This document shows positions 44,996 through 58,329 of a stretch of DNA of 64,000 nucleotides, in pieces (the first letter of the stretch is position 1; every line of letters starts with the position of its first letter). Under the pieces are notes generated by a model, which ran no database searches, was not told the DNA's origin, and saw only the letters and a program-made list of their open reading frames with translations. The position numbers and the translations under genes are program-made. The DNA lies in NCBI GenBank assembly GCA_029706075.1, contig JAINUG010000135.1, forward strand, positions 807,501 through 871,500. The letters are read 5' to 3'. The stretch is from Aldrovandia affinis. Lineage: Eukaryota > Chordata > Actinopteri > Notacanthiformes > Halosauridae.

Positions 44996-46670
44996 GACGA
45001 CACCAAGTAATTCATTACTGAAGGTTAATTGGTGAAGCTAGTTAGCTACTAGTGGTTGTCTAACATGACGGTAGCTACCAGCTAACTAGCTGGCAGCTAG
45101 CTAAGTAAGTTAGCTAGATAAGTAACTTTAATTACTTTGGCTAATGTTAGATATTTTACATTTAATTTGGTTTGATTTAAAGATGGAAGGGATTGTCAGC
45201 ATTGTTAGCCCATCTAATTAGGAGAAAACCTGGGCTGATTAATTGTAGCATTATTTTCATATTGTGAAATATCTTTATTTTTTATCTATGCTAGTTAGTC
45301 TACCATGTGCATTACAGTGCTAGCTAGATAACGTAGAAGCATTTTGTTTTATCGAGAAAAAGGAGCTTTTCTACTCAGCTCTATTTCAGTTTGGAAAATG
45401 GCTTAAGTAGCAGGACTTTATTGCATATTGTATACATTCGTATTCATTGTCTTTTCATAGAAATTAGTTCATCAGCAGCACTGAACTGGGGGCTGAACAG
45501 TTATTTTCCGTTAGGAGGCATTACCGCAGTCAGCTCACTCACCACGTCTTTCAGTGTTGGCTTGCTACCAGTATTTTAGTTTGCTGAGAGAGTGAGTGTC
45601 TGAAGTAGTATTGAGCTTTTAATTGTGTAAAATAGATGTAATTCATCATTGCATTCATACTGTATACAACTCACTGCCACTATCTCATTTAAGTCAATAT
45701 TTTGCTTTGTTGATAGAAGAAATCTTAGGGTTGGCAAATAGCTTGCTATTCAGCTTCATTTCAGTTAGTAAAATTGAATAGGCGACGTGTTAATTAATTG
45801 TAGCACTCATATATTTCACTCGTGTCCTATAAATCAACATTGAACTGGAGGATTGAATAGTTAGTGATTTAAGAGATAGTGCTACTGCTACCAGCCTGCT
45901 TGGTCACCTTTTTTCAGTGGGAAAAATGTTGTGGTTTAGATAAATAAACTAGTGACCTCTGCATGCTTATTAATGCTTATTAAACAACAAACTGACAGCT
46001 CCCCCCTTCCCCCATACACCTGCATACACATCTACACATGGATACATATACAGTATATAGAGACATACAGAATCCCCTATTTGTCCTATCTATACAACTC
46101 TGCATGTATAACAGTTCATACTCATGAAACTGCATACACACATACATCCACAGGCACATATCATACCCACATCCACATTACACCTTTAAACACATCTCCA
46201 CAGATTTCCCTACAGTTTGTGTTGTGTTCTACATCTTACATCATGTCCACTCATAAAAACTGTGTTGCTATGGCCCTTTTGTTTGGGATAACGTTTGACA
46301 TAGGGCAACACATGGGGGCACTGTGCCACTACATATGGATTTACAGTGTCCTCCCCCCTGATTGACCGTCGGCCACAGGGGGTCATGGCAGATTATCCTC
46401 CTGGGAATGAGGTGGCCTCGACCCCCCAAATTGGAGTCTCGCCAGGTTGGAATGCCAGCTGTGTTCTGGCTCCCTCTGAGGCTTCTTCAGGTGAATCCAA
46501 CTTTGTGTGTTAGTGAATCCAACGTGAGGAGAAATCTCTTCTTGATATACTAACATGCATACCGTATATATATGTTAAACATATAGCCCAGTAGCTAGCT
46601 GTACAGTAAGTCAGCCATCATTAGATATGCATTTCTAGCTTTCCAGACACTGTAGCTAATAGAAAAAAAT
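44996..46670. other. Unique AT-rich DNA
   Basis: A GCTAGC/TAGCTA-rich patch at 45,035-45,125 is low complexity. The stretch 46,010-46,200 is a cryptic CATACA/CACAT-rich simple repeat. A diverged LINE-end-like phrase (GGCTCCCTCTGAGGCTTCTTC) is at about 46,467. No gene recognised. Confidence 0.35.
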
Positions 46671-46981
46671 GGTAACACTTTATAATAACTGTTACTTGTA
46701 AACGTGAACAAACTATTAGCTAAGGATTTATAAATGTCTAATAACTACTTATAAATGATTGGTAACTGATTAGTAACTGTGTTATTAGTCATTAATCATG
46801 GCCTTTTTAGTCATTAGTAAATTATGTACTAACTATAAACAAATCATCTATGAATGATTACTAAATCACTGAGTATATTCATTAACAATCTATTAATGAT
46901 GTTTGATTTATAGCTGATTTTAACTAATCATTTATAAATGATTAGTTAACTCTTCATTTTTAGTTATTATAAAGTCTTACC
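46671..46981. mobile_element. AT-rich MITE with 20-bp terminal inverted repeats
   Basis: Left end GGTAACACTTTATAATAACT and right end (complement) GGTAAGACTTTATAATAACT agree at 19 of 20 positions. The inside is about 75% A+T with repeated TTATAAATGATT and ATTAGTAA words and partial self-complementarity. No coding capacity; superfamily uncertain. Confidence 0.88.
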
Positions 46982-47289
46982 ATAATTATTACTGCACATC
47001 ACATTTAAATGCATGATTGCTACATCATACAATTGTAAATTTGACCTTTATGGCCATTAACATTAAAAGCCAAGTAGTAAGGCAGCTGCATGGTTATAAT
47101 AACAAATCACAAACAAATCACAAACAAATCACAAATATTACAATTTTTATGCCATTTTTTTGTGAACATTTCAGATTGTGTTATTTGGTAAGCCCAAGTT
47201 TAATCAAGACTCGACTATAAAACAAAGCATTACCTAACGTTTTTTGTCTCAACATCTGTGATAAAACATAAATAAGTCTCGAACTCGGT
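46982..47289. other. AT-rich unique DNA
   Basis: Contains three copies of ACAAATCACAA near 47,101-47,134. Nothing else recognised. Confidence 0.35.
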
Positions 47290-48085
47290 AAACCATGCAA
47301 AGAATCAAAATAAACCAGAGTAGCTGTCAGCGGGGCAGAGGTACAGGAGGACGGTAGGCAGGCTCGTAGTCAGGGACGGTGCAAGAGTCAAGACGAAGTC
47401 TGCTCCGCGGGGGCAAAGGCACAAAAGACAGCAGGCAAAAACTCGTGGTCTAAACAGGCAGTGGTAACAAAACGGCAGGCAGTAACAATGGTCAGAAAAC
47501 AGGCTTGGATTGTAACAAGAAATCAGACTTGGGTAATGCTCAAAGGTGCTATATAAATATAGGCAACAATTTCGCAAGGACGTGACAAAAACACTGAGCT
47601 TATATGGAGGTGTAGACAGGTGCAGACACTTAGCTTGAGAACAGAGCGAAACAGAAAACAGCTGAGGAGAGCATGACAAGGTAACAAGATAATTAGTCGT
47701 AGTTAGTAATTATCCTATCCTGACCTAGCGTTAGTAGATTAGTAAATTGACATGAACACACATGGTTAGTGAGTTAGTAAATCTCCAGCACATTGGCAAT
47801 TAGAGTTACCAAATTGCCAATCATGCTAGCAGAAACAATAAACCTATCTAATCGTTAGTAAATTAGTAATCAGACAAGGAGGGGAAACAATAAGGAAACG
47901 TGAGCGACAGCGAGAGAGAGAGAGAAAGCATGAACGCAAGATCTGCAGAAAGAACATGGAAAAGTGTATGACTAAACTATGAACAGAAACGTAACATGAA
48001 AACAGAATCAAGACATGACATGAAATTAAACGTGACATGAATGAAACATAAAACATGGCATGAATACGTGAAATCGTGACATATA
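47290..48085. mobile_element. Dispersed repeat of unknown class
   Basis: CAGAGGTACAGGAGGACGGTAGG, GGCAGTAACAATGGTCAGAAAACAGG, AAGGTAACAAGATAATTAG and a terminal zone of repeated CATGACATGAA/ACGTGACATGA words are typical of a long noncoding repeat seen in fishes. No coding motif was found; the ends were not resolved. Confidence 0.4.
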
Positions 48086-50403
48086 TGGCCGATTTTCCAG
48101 CCAATGCTGCTCCCTAACTGTTGCACATAGTCTGTGGTCTCACCTGAGATAACGTGGGCTGACAAGGCAGGTCAGTATTGTCAGGAAAGTGAGAGTTGAA
48201 AAAAATGTATATTTCCTGAATCCAGCAGCCTTAACCATCAAATGCCTTTGCTGGGTGTACAGCACCACTGTGAATACAACACAAGTGGCATTGAGGGTTA
48301 AAACCGCTAACTTATCCTGCAGTTATTACACAGGATACCAATGATTAATTCAATCACTAAATTTGTTGATAGGCAGAGCAATCTGGTGGACCAATCTTCA
48401 TCAAAATATACAACTCACAATTCAATTTAAATTAAGAGCTGGTTTATTAAGTTACAGCACAACGCATAGGTTTTCTACTTTAAGAAACATTAAATCCTAG
48501 ACGTAAAAATGTAATGTAACAATCACAAAAGAGATTAAATGGAAAATAAATATATACCAAACCAGGTTTGTCTCTCTCAAAATTCAAAACACACACAGCC
48601 AGGAAACAAAGCAAAAAGGAGCACCAGAGTGTGAGCCGGGACCAGATCCCCCAAGAATACAACAATGTGCAGAATAAAACAGTAGAAATTCTAGAATAAA
48701 GCCATCAACAGGACACACTAGTGCTCAAAGCCCCTCCCTCTCTCCGTAGCCGATGCATGATTATATTTATAGGACCAGCACAAGCCTGGTTCAGACTCCT
48801 TTTTATATTTCTATTTTGGGTTACTTACCAACACAAGACATATTTTCATGGCTATCAGTGAAATGACCCTCTCATGGTAAGTATTGCAGTGACACCAAAC
48901 ATTGCTATGGTCGGTTTGGGGAAGACAGTTTGGTTTATACAGAGATGTTGGTTGAGCTGCGATGTGTAAAGGCTGGCTCAGGCGATATCACTGCCGTGCC
49001 AGTTGTGGCACACGGACCTCCACTTCTCTCTGGTGCGGCCTGGAAAACGCAAATTCCAACTTAATGCGCATATTTTGAATCAAAAATCGTAAATATGAGG
49101 TGTAGAAGCATATATAATATTTGCTAGAGTACGGTTTAAGTTATCAGACCCTCTCATCAGTTGCACACACACACACATATACACACACATTTATCTCCCC
49201 CAACCCCATTGAGTTATTCTGAAGCCTGTCCCTCTGTGTTTACCTAATAGCCTTGGCTTTGAAGTCACCTACACTGCTCAAACCAGAACAGGCCTGAACC
49301 AAAAAATGCATAGGGCCATCTCTGACAGTAGGCTAAAATGTATTCTCAAAAAACCAAATGGATATTCTTAGAAACATTATTGCAGAGAAAGCATTGTAAA
49401 TGCAAAACAATGGTTCTTTAATATTTTTTCCAGAATGCCACTTGGTGCTGGCCTTACCTAGCACACTGTTGGACAGATTAATCGTTCTCTTAAGAAATAA
49501 ATTATTTATGAGTTATTATTATTATTTTCTCAAAAACATATTTGAGAAAAAGGAAGGAGAAGGCTTTTGTGGTTCTTAGATCCAAAATATTGCAGACTCA
49601 CCATCTGTAATTAACAAATAAAAAGTGCTGGGCCTTCACAAAACCAGCTGCTCTCAATTTTAAGAGCATGTTTATGCTGCCTACAAACAAGCTGTATATT
49701 ATGCATTTAATACCCATTTAAATAGATAGTAAAACAGTAATAAAATATTTATTTATATAATGAATAGCTTAAAGTATTTATGTTCAAAGTCAAAGTCTGC
49801 CAGGCTTCACTGAAGGGGTTTTATTGCAAATGCTGAAAATAATCAATATAAACTTTTAGAATAGAGTTTCCCGGTTTATTATTTTATTCAAATGTCAGCC
49901 AGTAAAATATATTAACTGCTGGGTTCAAAAATGTGATTCCTTCATTCTTTTATTTTGTGCCCCCAGAGCTGGCATATTGGGAGAGCCACAGGTTGAAATG
50001 GGGGTGGGCGAAGGCAAAAGATTGCATGACCCCAGCCAACCCAGGTCCCCATGTAGAGCTGGGCCAACTCGACTATAATATTTCTTTCATATTTGTTCAT
50101 GGAAATGAGCCCCTGTGTGTCTGTCAAGTTGGTCTAGTATCTGTATATTTTTATGTCCCTGTCTGTCATTCTGGGTATCAGAGTATATTTGTATCATTAC
50201 TATTGTTATTCATTCTGTAGTAATGAATTCCCATGTTCCCTCCCTCTGTTCTTCTCCCCAAGAACCGAGCCACTCAACAGATGGTACTCGTCACAACGCT
50301 TTTCTGAAACCAAAATGAAGGCCACTCACAACAAAGTCTAAATGCACTTCCCTTTGATAAAATAAAATATCAAAGGAAAGTGTGTTCCATGTAATCCAAC
50401 ATA
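48086..50403. other. Unique AT-rich DNA
   Basis: A (CA)n-type patch is at 49,163-49,195 (CACACACACACATATACACAC). A TTATTATTATTATT run lies at about 49,514. No exon, RNA gene or transposon terminus recognised. Confidence 0.35.
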
Positions 50404-50769
50404 CATTCATTCATTAATTCATGCATTATCTAACCCGCTTATTCCTAGTCAGGGTCGCGGGAGGGCTGGAGCCTATCCCAGCATGCATCGGGTGAGAGGC
50501 AGGAATACACCTTGGACAGGTCACCAATCCATCGCCGAGCACATACACCATTCACTCACACACTAGTACGGACGGGCAATTTAGACTCTCCATTTAGCCT
50601 AACGTGCATGTCTTTGGACTGTGGGAGGAAACCGGAGTGCCTGGAGGAAACCCACGCGGACACGTGGAGAACATGCAAACTCCACACAGAAAGGCTCCGG
50701 CTGGGATTCGAACCCGGGACATTCTTGCTAGGCGGTGACAGTGCTATCCACTGCACCACCGTGCCGCCC
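50404..50769 (-). mobile_element. Full-length tRNA-headed retroposon (minus copy)
   Basis: The plus strand begins with the ATTC tail (CATTCATTCATTAATTCATG), runs through GCTGGAGCCTATCCCAGC, ATTTAGACTCTCC and CATGTCTTTGGACTGTGGGA, and ends in the complement of the head, GGGATTCGAACCCGGG then CACTGCACCACCGTGCCGCC. Direct repeats ATCCAACAT at 50,394-50,402 and 50,770-50,778 are the target duplication. Confidence 0.93.
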
Positions 50770-50778
50770 ATCCAACAT

Positions 50779-53700
50779 TCAAACAACAACAACAATAACA
50801 AAAAAAACATGTCCACATCTGTTGCTGCTGCACGCGAGCATGAAATTGACTTCCTTTAGGCAGCGCCCTCTCTTCTCTTAACACGCAGGCACAATACTCA
50901 AAGAAAGGGACCTTGGGATAGCACTTCCCTCCCAAGTCTGCAGAGTTGCAGGCTCAGGTATTTGAGGGCATAACCATCCCTTAAGCCCTCGCAGATTTTT
51001 AATCACTTGGGTTCGGGACAAGTTTGAATTTTGCTGTATTGTGCGTGACCATTCAAATCTAAACGGTAGGGTCTAGGGGGAGGGCTTAGGGGCCAGTTCA
51101 GAGCTCAGCATGCTTCTACTCCCACATCCAACAGCCCAGACTGATATTAACAATGACTTATTTATCCTGGCTGACATTGTCTGTTTTTGCACATTGCCCA
51201 CGTTGCCACATACTGTTTTTGCACATTGCCGTATTGTTTAGTATTCAGTTTGAAAAACATGTAGCTCTCAAAATTCTCAGGACACAAGCTCTTGCTCTCG
51301 CTCTTACTCTCTTTGGGGTAAGCAGTCCTGCTGCTCTGCCACAAAGATGTTCACAGGCTGCAGGGCTTGGCAGTGGAGCGAAATGTGCAATAAGATAAAG
51401 CAACCAATAATGTTGGAGTCACACTGGCTTGGGTAAAATAATGACATAGATAAATGGCATGCTACTGTTGCATGGTAAATGAAAGACATCGCTAGTTAGC
51501 TTGCTCGTAGGCAATATATACATTTTCACATAAGTACATAGATTTTCATGCGATTGCAAGCTAGACACATTTTCCATTTGATGATCATTTATGTTCACTT
51601 CATGAAAATCTCAACTGTCTCTCGCTAGCAGTTTTAGTGCCTAAATTTATGTTTATGAAAAACTGCTGGTTTTATAGACAATTAATCTTGTGATTGCTAT
51701 ATTTCATTTATGTGCAAATTTTAAATCATACATTGCACACTATTTTGACTGATGGCTGGGTTTATAGCACTAGCAAGAATACATAAACTGACTTGCATTG
51801 CTTACATGGTACCATACAATGCGGTATCCTTCTGTATTTGTAATAATAATGTTTATTATTTTTATTGGTTTTATAGACTTTACTTATTTTACTTTTGTAA
51901 ATTAAACAATTAAACTTGTATTTTCTATTTTATAAACCGATTTCAGATCAGAGTTGCATGTGTACTCATGGATTTAAATACATTTCCCAGGAAAACCAAC
52001 TGTGCAGTATATTACATGACTAACACAAATGAAAGGTCCATTGGTTTGAGTTCTCAGTGAATCATTTAATTAGCAGTAATGGATTTAGATCCTCTGGGAG
52101 CCATATGCTCATTTGGAAGAAGAAAGTTTTCATCTCACACAGCCCCCCTTCCGTACATTGTATGTGATGATATTTCATTTCATTAAGGCATGTTTTGCAT
52201 CATTGACATTATTATCATTTATAATAAGTATCATATACTTTGCAGACATTTAGCCATCCACAGCTACTGTAATAGTACTGGTAAAGACAACAACGTCACC
52301 CCTGAGTCATAACGAGAGCTGTATTAGTCCCCTGTGAGAGGAACCTGGCTTTTTTGTACAGTGAGACAATCCTGTTCTGTGTCGGAAAGACAAGCCGTGT
52401 GGCCATTTGGAGAAAACACTGCTGAAACTGGATCCATAACCTAAATGAGTGAAGCGTATGGCTATTGGTTAGCCCAAATGACAGAGGGTTGTTTACACGG
52501 CGAAGTCTCTCACAGGGATTACATTGATTACTTACCCCACCCCAATCGTATAACACAGTCATGCCATATGTTTGTGTGGGTGTGGGTTTCAATCCCAACT
52601 CAAAACCACACCAGGTTATGGTGGGTTTAGGTCTTTTTTCCCCCACATAGTCTGTATGTAACCAACCCATCCAAATTAACCCAAAAGCTACTAAGTGAAA
52701 TGCAATGAATAGGTAAGAGGCAGGTGAAATAAGCTCCCTAATGCTCCCTTTGTTCCTGTGCTCAGAGGCTTTCTGCCCATGTGCACATCCGAGCCCCTGA
52801 GTGCTTTGTTAATGAACTGCTGGCGTCATTGATGTTAGCCTTGCTCCCGAGGAGTGTGGGAAAGGAAGTTGTGAGATTAGTTTTACTCCTGGCTTGCTGC
52901 ACTTACATCCCACCACCTGGATGGAGGGGTGGTGGGGGCAACACAAGGCATTTATGTTGTCAAACCACTCCTGCCTGCAACCACATTTTAGATTTATTTA
53001 ATCAATTCGCATTGATCAAAAGCAACATTTTGTGGGAGACTGCTTATAAAAGTTTGTAACTCCTTTTTTTGTTGCAAAGCCTGCTACCCTCCAGGTCCAA
53101 GCTGATGAAAAGCACCATTAACAACCTATTTCTCAGTAATAAGAGTGCTTGTCAACAGTCGTACCCTAAAACTCAACACTGAAGTCTGTTGGAGAACCAT
53201 TATCTTGACAAAAACAGACACCATTACTGATGTTTACTAACGCTTCACTGTGATAAATTCACAAGGCACGTACTGTATATGACACATGAAGTTCTCATAT
53301 TATAGCTTTTAATCAAACAATTTTGAGAAATGTATGGCTGTGATTGCATGTACGTGTGTATTACTCATTATATATTAAATTAGATTAATTACTCATACTC
53401 TTTCAGAGAACAGGCCCTAGGTCTTCTTGAAGCAGACAATCTTCAGTTCAGCTCACACAATACCAACTCTGAGGTCTGCCAATGTTATTTCTATTTCTAA
53501 TTATTTATCCAGCACTCTTATCCATGGTGGCTTAAGACTAGAACACCCCGTACGAGTTTATGCCAATTCAATAACAGACATTATGAGTTTTATATTATTA
53601 TTGAAACTCAGCATGCTTCTCTCTGGAATAGTGAATTTATTGTGTAGCGTGCCCCAGCACTCATGGTTTATGCTAGCTCCTCGTGTCAGCTTGCTCAAGC

Positions 53701-54742
53701 TGCATTAACATTTCTTGTAAATCTTTGCTTCAGATAAAATTAACTGTTGGATTTCACAAAGACCGACTGTTTCTCCCCAGCTGTTTCCTGTAGAACTACA
53801 GAGGGCTTTAAAAAAAAATCAATGCAGCCTAGATTCTGTGAGATCTTCTGGATGGTTCACTCACATACTGAGCATGGATGTAGTATTCAGGCTGAATGGA
53901 CTTCTGCATGGAAGTGATTTAAAAAAACATTTAATTAAATATATATATACTGCATATATAAATATCTCTGTAAAAATGTGTCAATTATATTATTATTTTT
54001 TTCTGAATTAAAAACAAACTACCACAGACAAAACAGAGCGGGTATATACAAAAGAAATCCCTAACTGTCACTACTCTGGTATAAATTGATTACTTATAGT
54101 GCTGTGTTATGTGATATTAATAACAGTAATTATAACTAAAAAGCAATGAGATGTGAAGCTGGTCTCTGTCCAATGGACATATTTAGTAATTGCCTCTGTG
54201 AATCCTCTTCACGATGCACTTGCCTCAGATCCATAATTCCTTTGTCTTAAGAGTGATGGGTAGTGGAGAATGACTCTGCTGATCAGATTGTGGCCCTGCC
54301 CAGGCTAAGAAGCCTCAGAGTGGGAGGGACAGACAAACAGCCAGGGGTGAACCACACCCAACCCAGGAAATGTAGCTGTTTGGAGGTGATAGTGAGACAT
54401 ATGAATGGGGATTCTTCTCAGGTTTGCCATGAGGAAACAGCAGGTTCAGGTTTTGTGTGATGTCCAGAACAAGGGAACTCTACCTCTCCAAACATTTTGC
54501 CAGATCAGAAACCCCAAGCCTTAGCTCATAACGACTGATATCATGGTACCTAATTAAAACAGCTGGAACATGAGGGTCAAGCAGCAGATGTCAACCCAGT
54601 AAAGATGGTGGTTGACGATCAGTGAGCAGTCACACACATTTTATTTAAGTGCTCATGATACAGTGATAGCTCTTGTCCACGGCATGAACTGAAATCTTAA
54701 ACAACCCTGCGGGAATTGGTTGTTTCAAGATTTTTGAATTAC
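50779..54742. other. Long unique AT-rich stretch, no gene recognised
   Basis: No exon, RNA or transposon ends found. Minor features: CTGTTTTTGCACATTGCC occurs twice (51,180 and 51,210), and an AT run lies at 53,936-53,960. Frames on both strands near 52,296-52,670 lack motifs. Confidence 0.35.
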
Positions 54743-54753
54743 TGAATATCTTT

Positions 54754-55090
54754 GGGGATAGCACTGTCGCCACACAGCAAGAAGGTCCCAGGTTTGAATT
54801 CCAGCTGGAGTCTATCTTTCCATGTTTTCCCTGTGTCCGCGTGGGTTTCCTCCGGGTACTCCGGTTTCCTCCCACAGTCCAAAGACATGCATGTTAGGCT
54901 AATTGGAGAGTCTAAATTGCCCATCGGTATGAGTATGTGAGTGAATGGTGTATGTGCCCTGCAATGGATTGGCGACCTGTCCAGGCTGTATTCCTGCCTC
55001 TCGCCCAATGCATGCTGGGATAGGCTCTAGCCCCTCCCCCTTCCCCTCTGTAACCCTGACCAGGAATAAGCAGGCTAGATAATGAAGGAA
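54754..55090 (+). mobile_element. 5'-truncated tRNA-headed retroposon with 11-bp target duplication
   Basis: Begins inside the head (GGGGATAGCACTGTCGCC), then the degraded B box AGGTTTGAATTCC, GTTTCCTCCGGGTACTCCGG, CATGCATGTTAGGC and the tail AAGCAGGCTAGATAATGAAGG. Perfect direct repeats TGAATATCTTT lie at 54,743-54,753 and 55,091-55,101. Confidence 0.93.
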
Positions 55091-55249
55091 TGAATATCTT
55101 TATTGATCAGCACCCATGTTTTTTTCTAGCTTTTTGTCCTTGACCTGCTGTTAGGATTTTGTGTATTTACTGTACACTGATGATGGTCAATATTTTAAGA
55201 CCAGCTATATTTTACTGCAGTGCAAGTCCAGGGATATAATCTTCTTTAA

Positions 55250-55615
55250 AAAAAAATGTATTTACAATTTTCTCCTAATTTGGTGGCTAGTTATACCCTC
55301 TATTGATTCAACTATCCCCCCCAAAAGCTGCCGTCTGCAGCTACGGGACTAGCCACTACTCTGGGACCGGCAGTGACACAGATGCCAAACCCCTCCCTCA
55401 AGAGAACTCTGAAATGGAACTCGCCAAGCTGTTGACTGTGATTCCGATACACACACACACACGCTTTCTTTGCACGCGGTGAACTCATGCCGGCCTTCCT
55501 TCCCCCTTTCCCCTGCGGGCGGGCAACCAATCGCCACGCCCGAATGGAACTCCCTGGCGCATCCGGGGATTGAACCCAGGCTGCACTGGGCAACCTGCAC
55601 TTAGAACAAGTGTCT
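55250..55615 (-). mobile_element. tRNA-derived SINE (minus copy)
   Basis: Minus sense: AGGTTGCCCAGTGCAGCC, B box GGGTTCAATCCCC, GGGCGTGGCGATTGGTTGCC, a (GT)n microsatellite that matches (AC)n at 55,450-55,461, and the tail CCAAATTAGGAGAAAATTGT. Tail and body match the family at 8,006 and 40,191. Confidence 0.8.
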
Positions 55616-57061
55616 TTACCGGGATATCATTTTAAGGGATATAGTTTTGAAGGTATTAACGTGATCCTTCATGCACTGCGTCATTGGCTTAGTCTATATC
55701 AGTAAAATGGATACACATTTGCCCGTGATTGTGGAAGAGAACAGCTATTATGTTTAAGTGGCATGTACCATTTAAAAGGGCACTCTAATACAGCTGGTCT
55801 TAAATGTCATCCCTTAAATATGAATGTTTTCCCACTTGCCCCAGGCCTAACACATGCTTGGTTACATGTTGGAAAGGGATATCTAAAAACGTGTGATTGC
55901 TCCTTGCCTTATAAATGAACTTGCGTACTCTTGCAATGTAGAGAAAGTGGCACCAGAGTGACATTTTACCGCAAGCGATGATTTCTGTAATCCCAGTGTT
56001 GTGCAGTGAACTAGAAGCCTGATGCGAATACATCAGTCATGTATAAAATAACATGTCAAATAGATGCCAGTCACACACTGCTCCACTGTCCTGACTAATC
56101 ATCGGAAAGGCCAGTGATGGCAAGAGGTTATAGACACATACCTGAGATCAGAAAAGTCAGAATTAAGAAAAGAGGCATTGGTTCAATCTAAATGCAATGC
56201 GCTGTGCTTTGAGTAAAACATTTCGGCAAGCATTGCTTTCTTTTACAACCTTACATGTTGGTTTTAATTCATTTTGGTGATCGCCAAACATTGTTGTACC
56301 AGCTGTTTAAAATTGTTGGGCAAGTTAAATTGTTAGTTAAGTTGTGAATGTACTGCAAAGAGAAAGGACTGAAGAAGTGACCCCCTACTTTGAGTGCAAA
56401 TGTGCTTTTACATTTATTACAAAATCGTCCCACAAAAAAACAAAACTCATAATATTGTTGATAAATTATTAACAGTACCAACACCGTGGAAATATCCTGA
56501 GATGATCCCCAGCCTCAGCGTTTCTCTTTTGGCTCTGGTACATGCAGTACTGCTGTGGGAACGTGCCTGATGTACACCTTTGATAAATCACACTAGGGTG
56601 TTCCTTCACAGAGTACTTTACATGCAGACAGAACCCCCATAGGAAACACTGTCCATGATATTTTAAGGGCTTAGGCAGAGTTTACCGTCAGGCAAGCCTA
56701 CAGAGGAGAGTGTCTTCCTCCTGAGTCACCTATCCTCCCTGTCAGGGGGAACATGCACTCTGGAACACATGATTCTCTGTAGCAGTCTCACCTTGCCTTC
56801 TTACACCGATGGAACACAAAAAAAAAGCCATGACCTGTTCATCTGTCAGCATATTCATGGCTGTGGATCATTTACTGTAGGGTTTCATTTTGTAATGGGG
56901 GTGGATGGAGAGGAACCTTACATGTGCTGGATGTATGCAAATCCAGAGGACAGGGAGCGAAGCCAACATCACACGCAAGAGGGCCTTAGGAGTGCTTTAA
57001 AACAGAAGATGGGACGTGAAACGAATGCCAATGCAAACCCGGGCACTGATAAGCATTGCAT
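55616..57061. other. Unique noncoding DNA
   Basis: No gene or repeat recognised. The frame at about 56,769-57,086 (+) runs into the SINE and is not a gene. Confidence 0.35.
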
Positions 57062-57235
57062 CTTACAGCTACATTTTAGGCATTAAGCAGACACTCTTAT
57101 CCAGAGCGACATAGTTTTACTTTACTTACATATCATCCATTTATACAGCAGGGTTTCCTGAAGCAATTCAAGTTAAGTACCTTCCTCAAGTGTACAGCGG
57201 AAGTGCCCCCCCCCCCCCGCCCCAGGAATCCATTA
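57062..57235 (-). mobile_element. Truncated tRNA-headed SINE
   Basis: Plus strand shows tail complement GCTACATTTTAGGCATTAAG, CTCTTATCCAGAGCGACATAG, CATCCATTTATACAGC and AAGCAATTCAAGTTAAGTAC. A poly-C run at 57,206-57,219 replaces the expected B-box zone and the head is missing. Confidence 0.8.
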
Positions 57236-58329
57236 TACTTCTTCCCTTTTTCATTTTTGGACTGTGAATGATTTCTCATCAGTGGAAATAAGTGAGTCCT
57301 GCCTATTATTTCCTACTTTGTCTCTTTTCCTCCCAAGACTGAGTGTTCTCATTTTGACCCGGTTCCTTTCTGTGTCAGACATTCCAAAATAAGTTTGCTG
57401 CTCCAAAGTTAGATGCACTACATATTACCACTTTTAATCTCCTACCTGATTTCACCTTGAATTAGGATCAACAACAGTAGGACAAGGACATGCCGTACGG
57501 TAATATTTGAAAGGCTGCATCAAGGTTGCAAGGCTTAACGATAAGTATGTTCATTCAACCAAAAAATGAAACCATGAATTTGTCAAAGCAGAAGTAGCAA
57601 AGCAGAACCTCTCATCCCCATAACCCTTAACCAGAACACTCCTTCCAAATCAAATGAAAATTAAAAACAGAAAATAATCTTCATTGATTGCTAGGTCAAC
57701 CTTGTGTGCAAGGATACCGAATGGGCTCATATAATTGTTTAGGAAAACATGACCTCAAAAAATCCAACCAAAAATATTGAATGGAAACTTTTCAATGCTA
57801 AAGTAAGCTGAATGTGTGTAATTCTACACTGAAAGATGGCAAATATAAGACAAATAAAAAAAGGAGGCAAATAAAACCCATCATCTCTACACCTCCCCAT
57901 TTTGTTCCACACAATGTATTCAAAACCACTCTTCCTTATATATTTCTCAGCGCTCATGTCTCAATGTGAAAGGGGCACATCCAAGGATATGACTGTATTG
58001 TTTGTCAAGGCCAGTGGCCCACTTCCTGCACTTTGAATAATCCATAAAGGGTCACTTGTCTTGTTGCCTGTAGCTTTGTCTGAGCTGTCATGCTCATCTG
58101 CCTTTAACCTTGCTGTCATTTCTTGACAGCACTGTGTACATGATATTCAGGGTTGTTGTCTTCCATGCAATGCAACTTCTAGTCTATACTAGATTTATTT
58201 TATTTGAAATGATTAAAAAGAGAGCACAACAGAAACAAATCTGATTAGCTAAAGAAAGCTAAAGATTTCATTAGCTTTTCCAAAACAAATGTAACTCCAC
58301 ATATGATATGCCACAGTAAGTAAAGTATA
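57236..58329. other. Unique noncoding DNA
   Basis: AT-rich; no gene, RNA or repeat end recognised. Confidence 0.35.
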
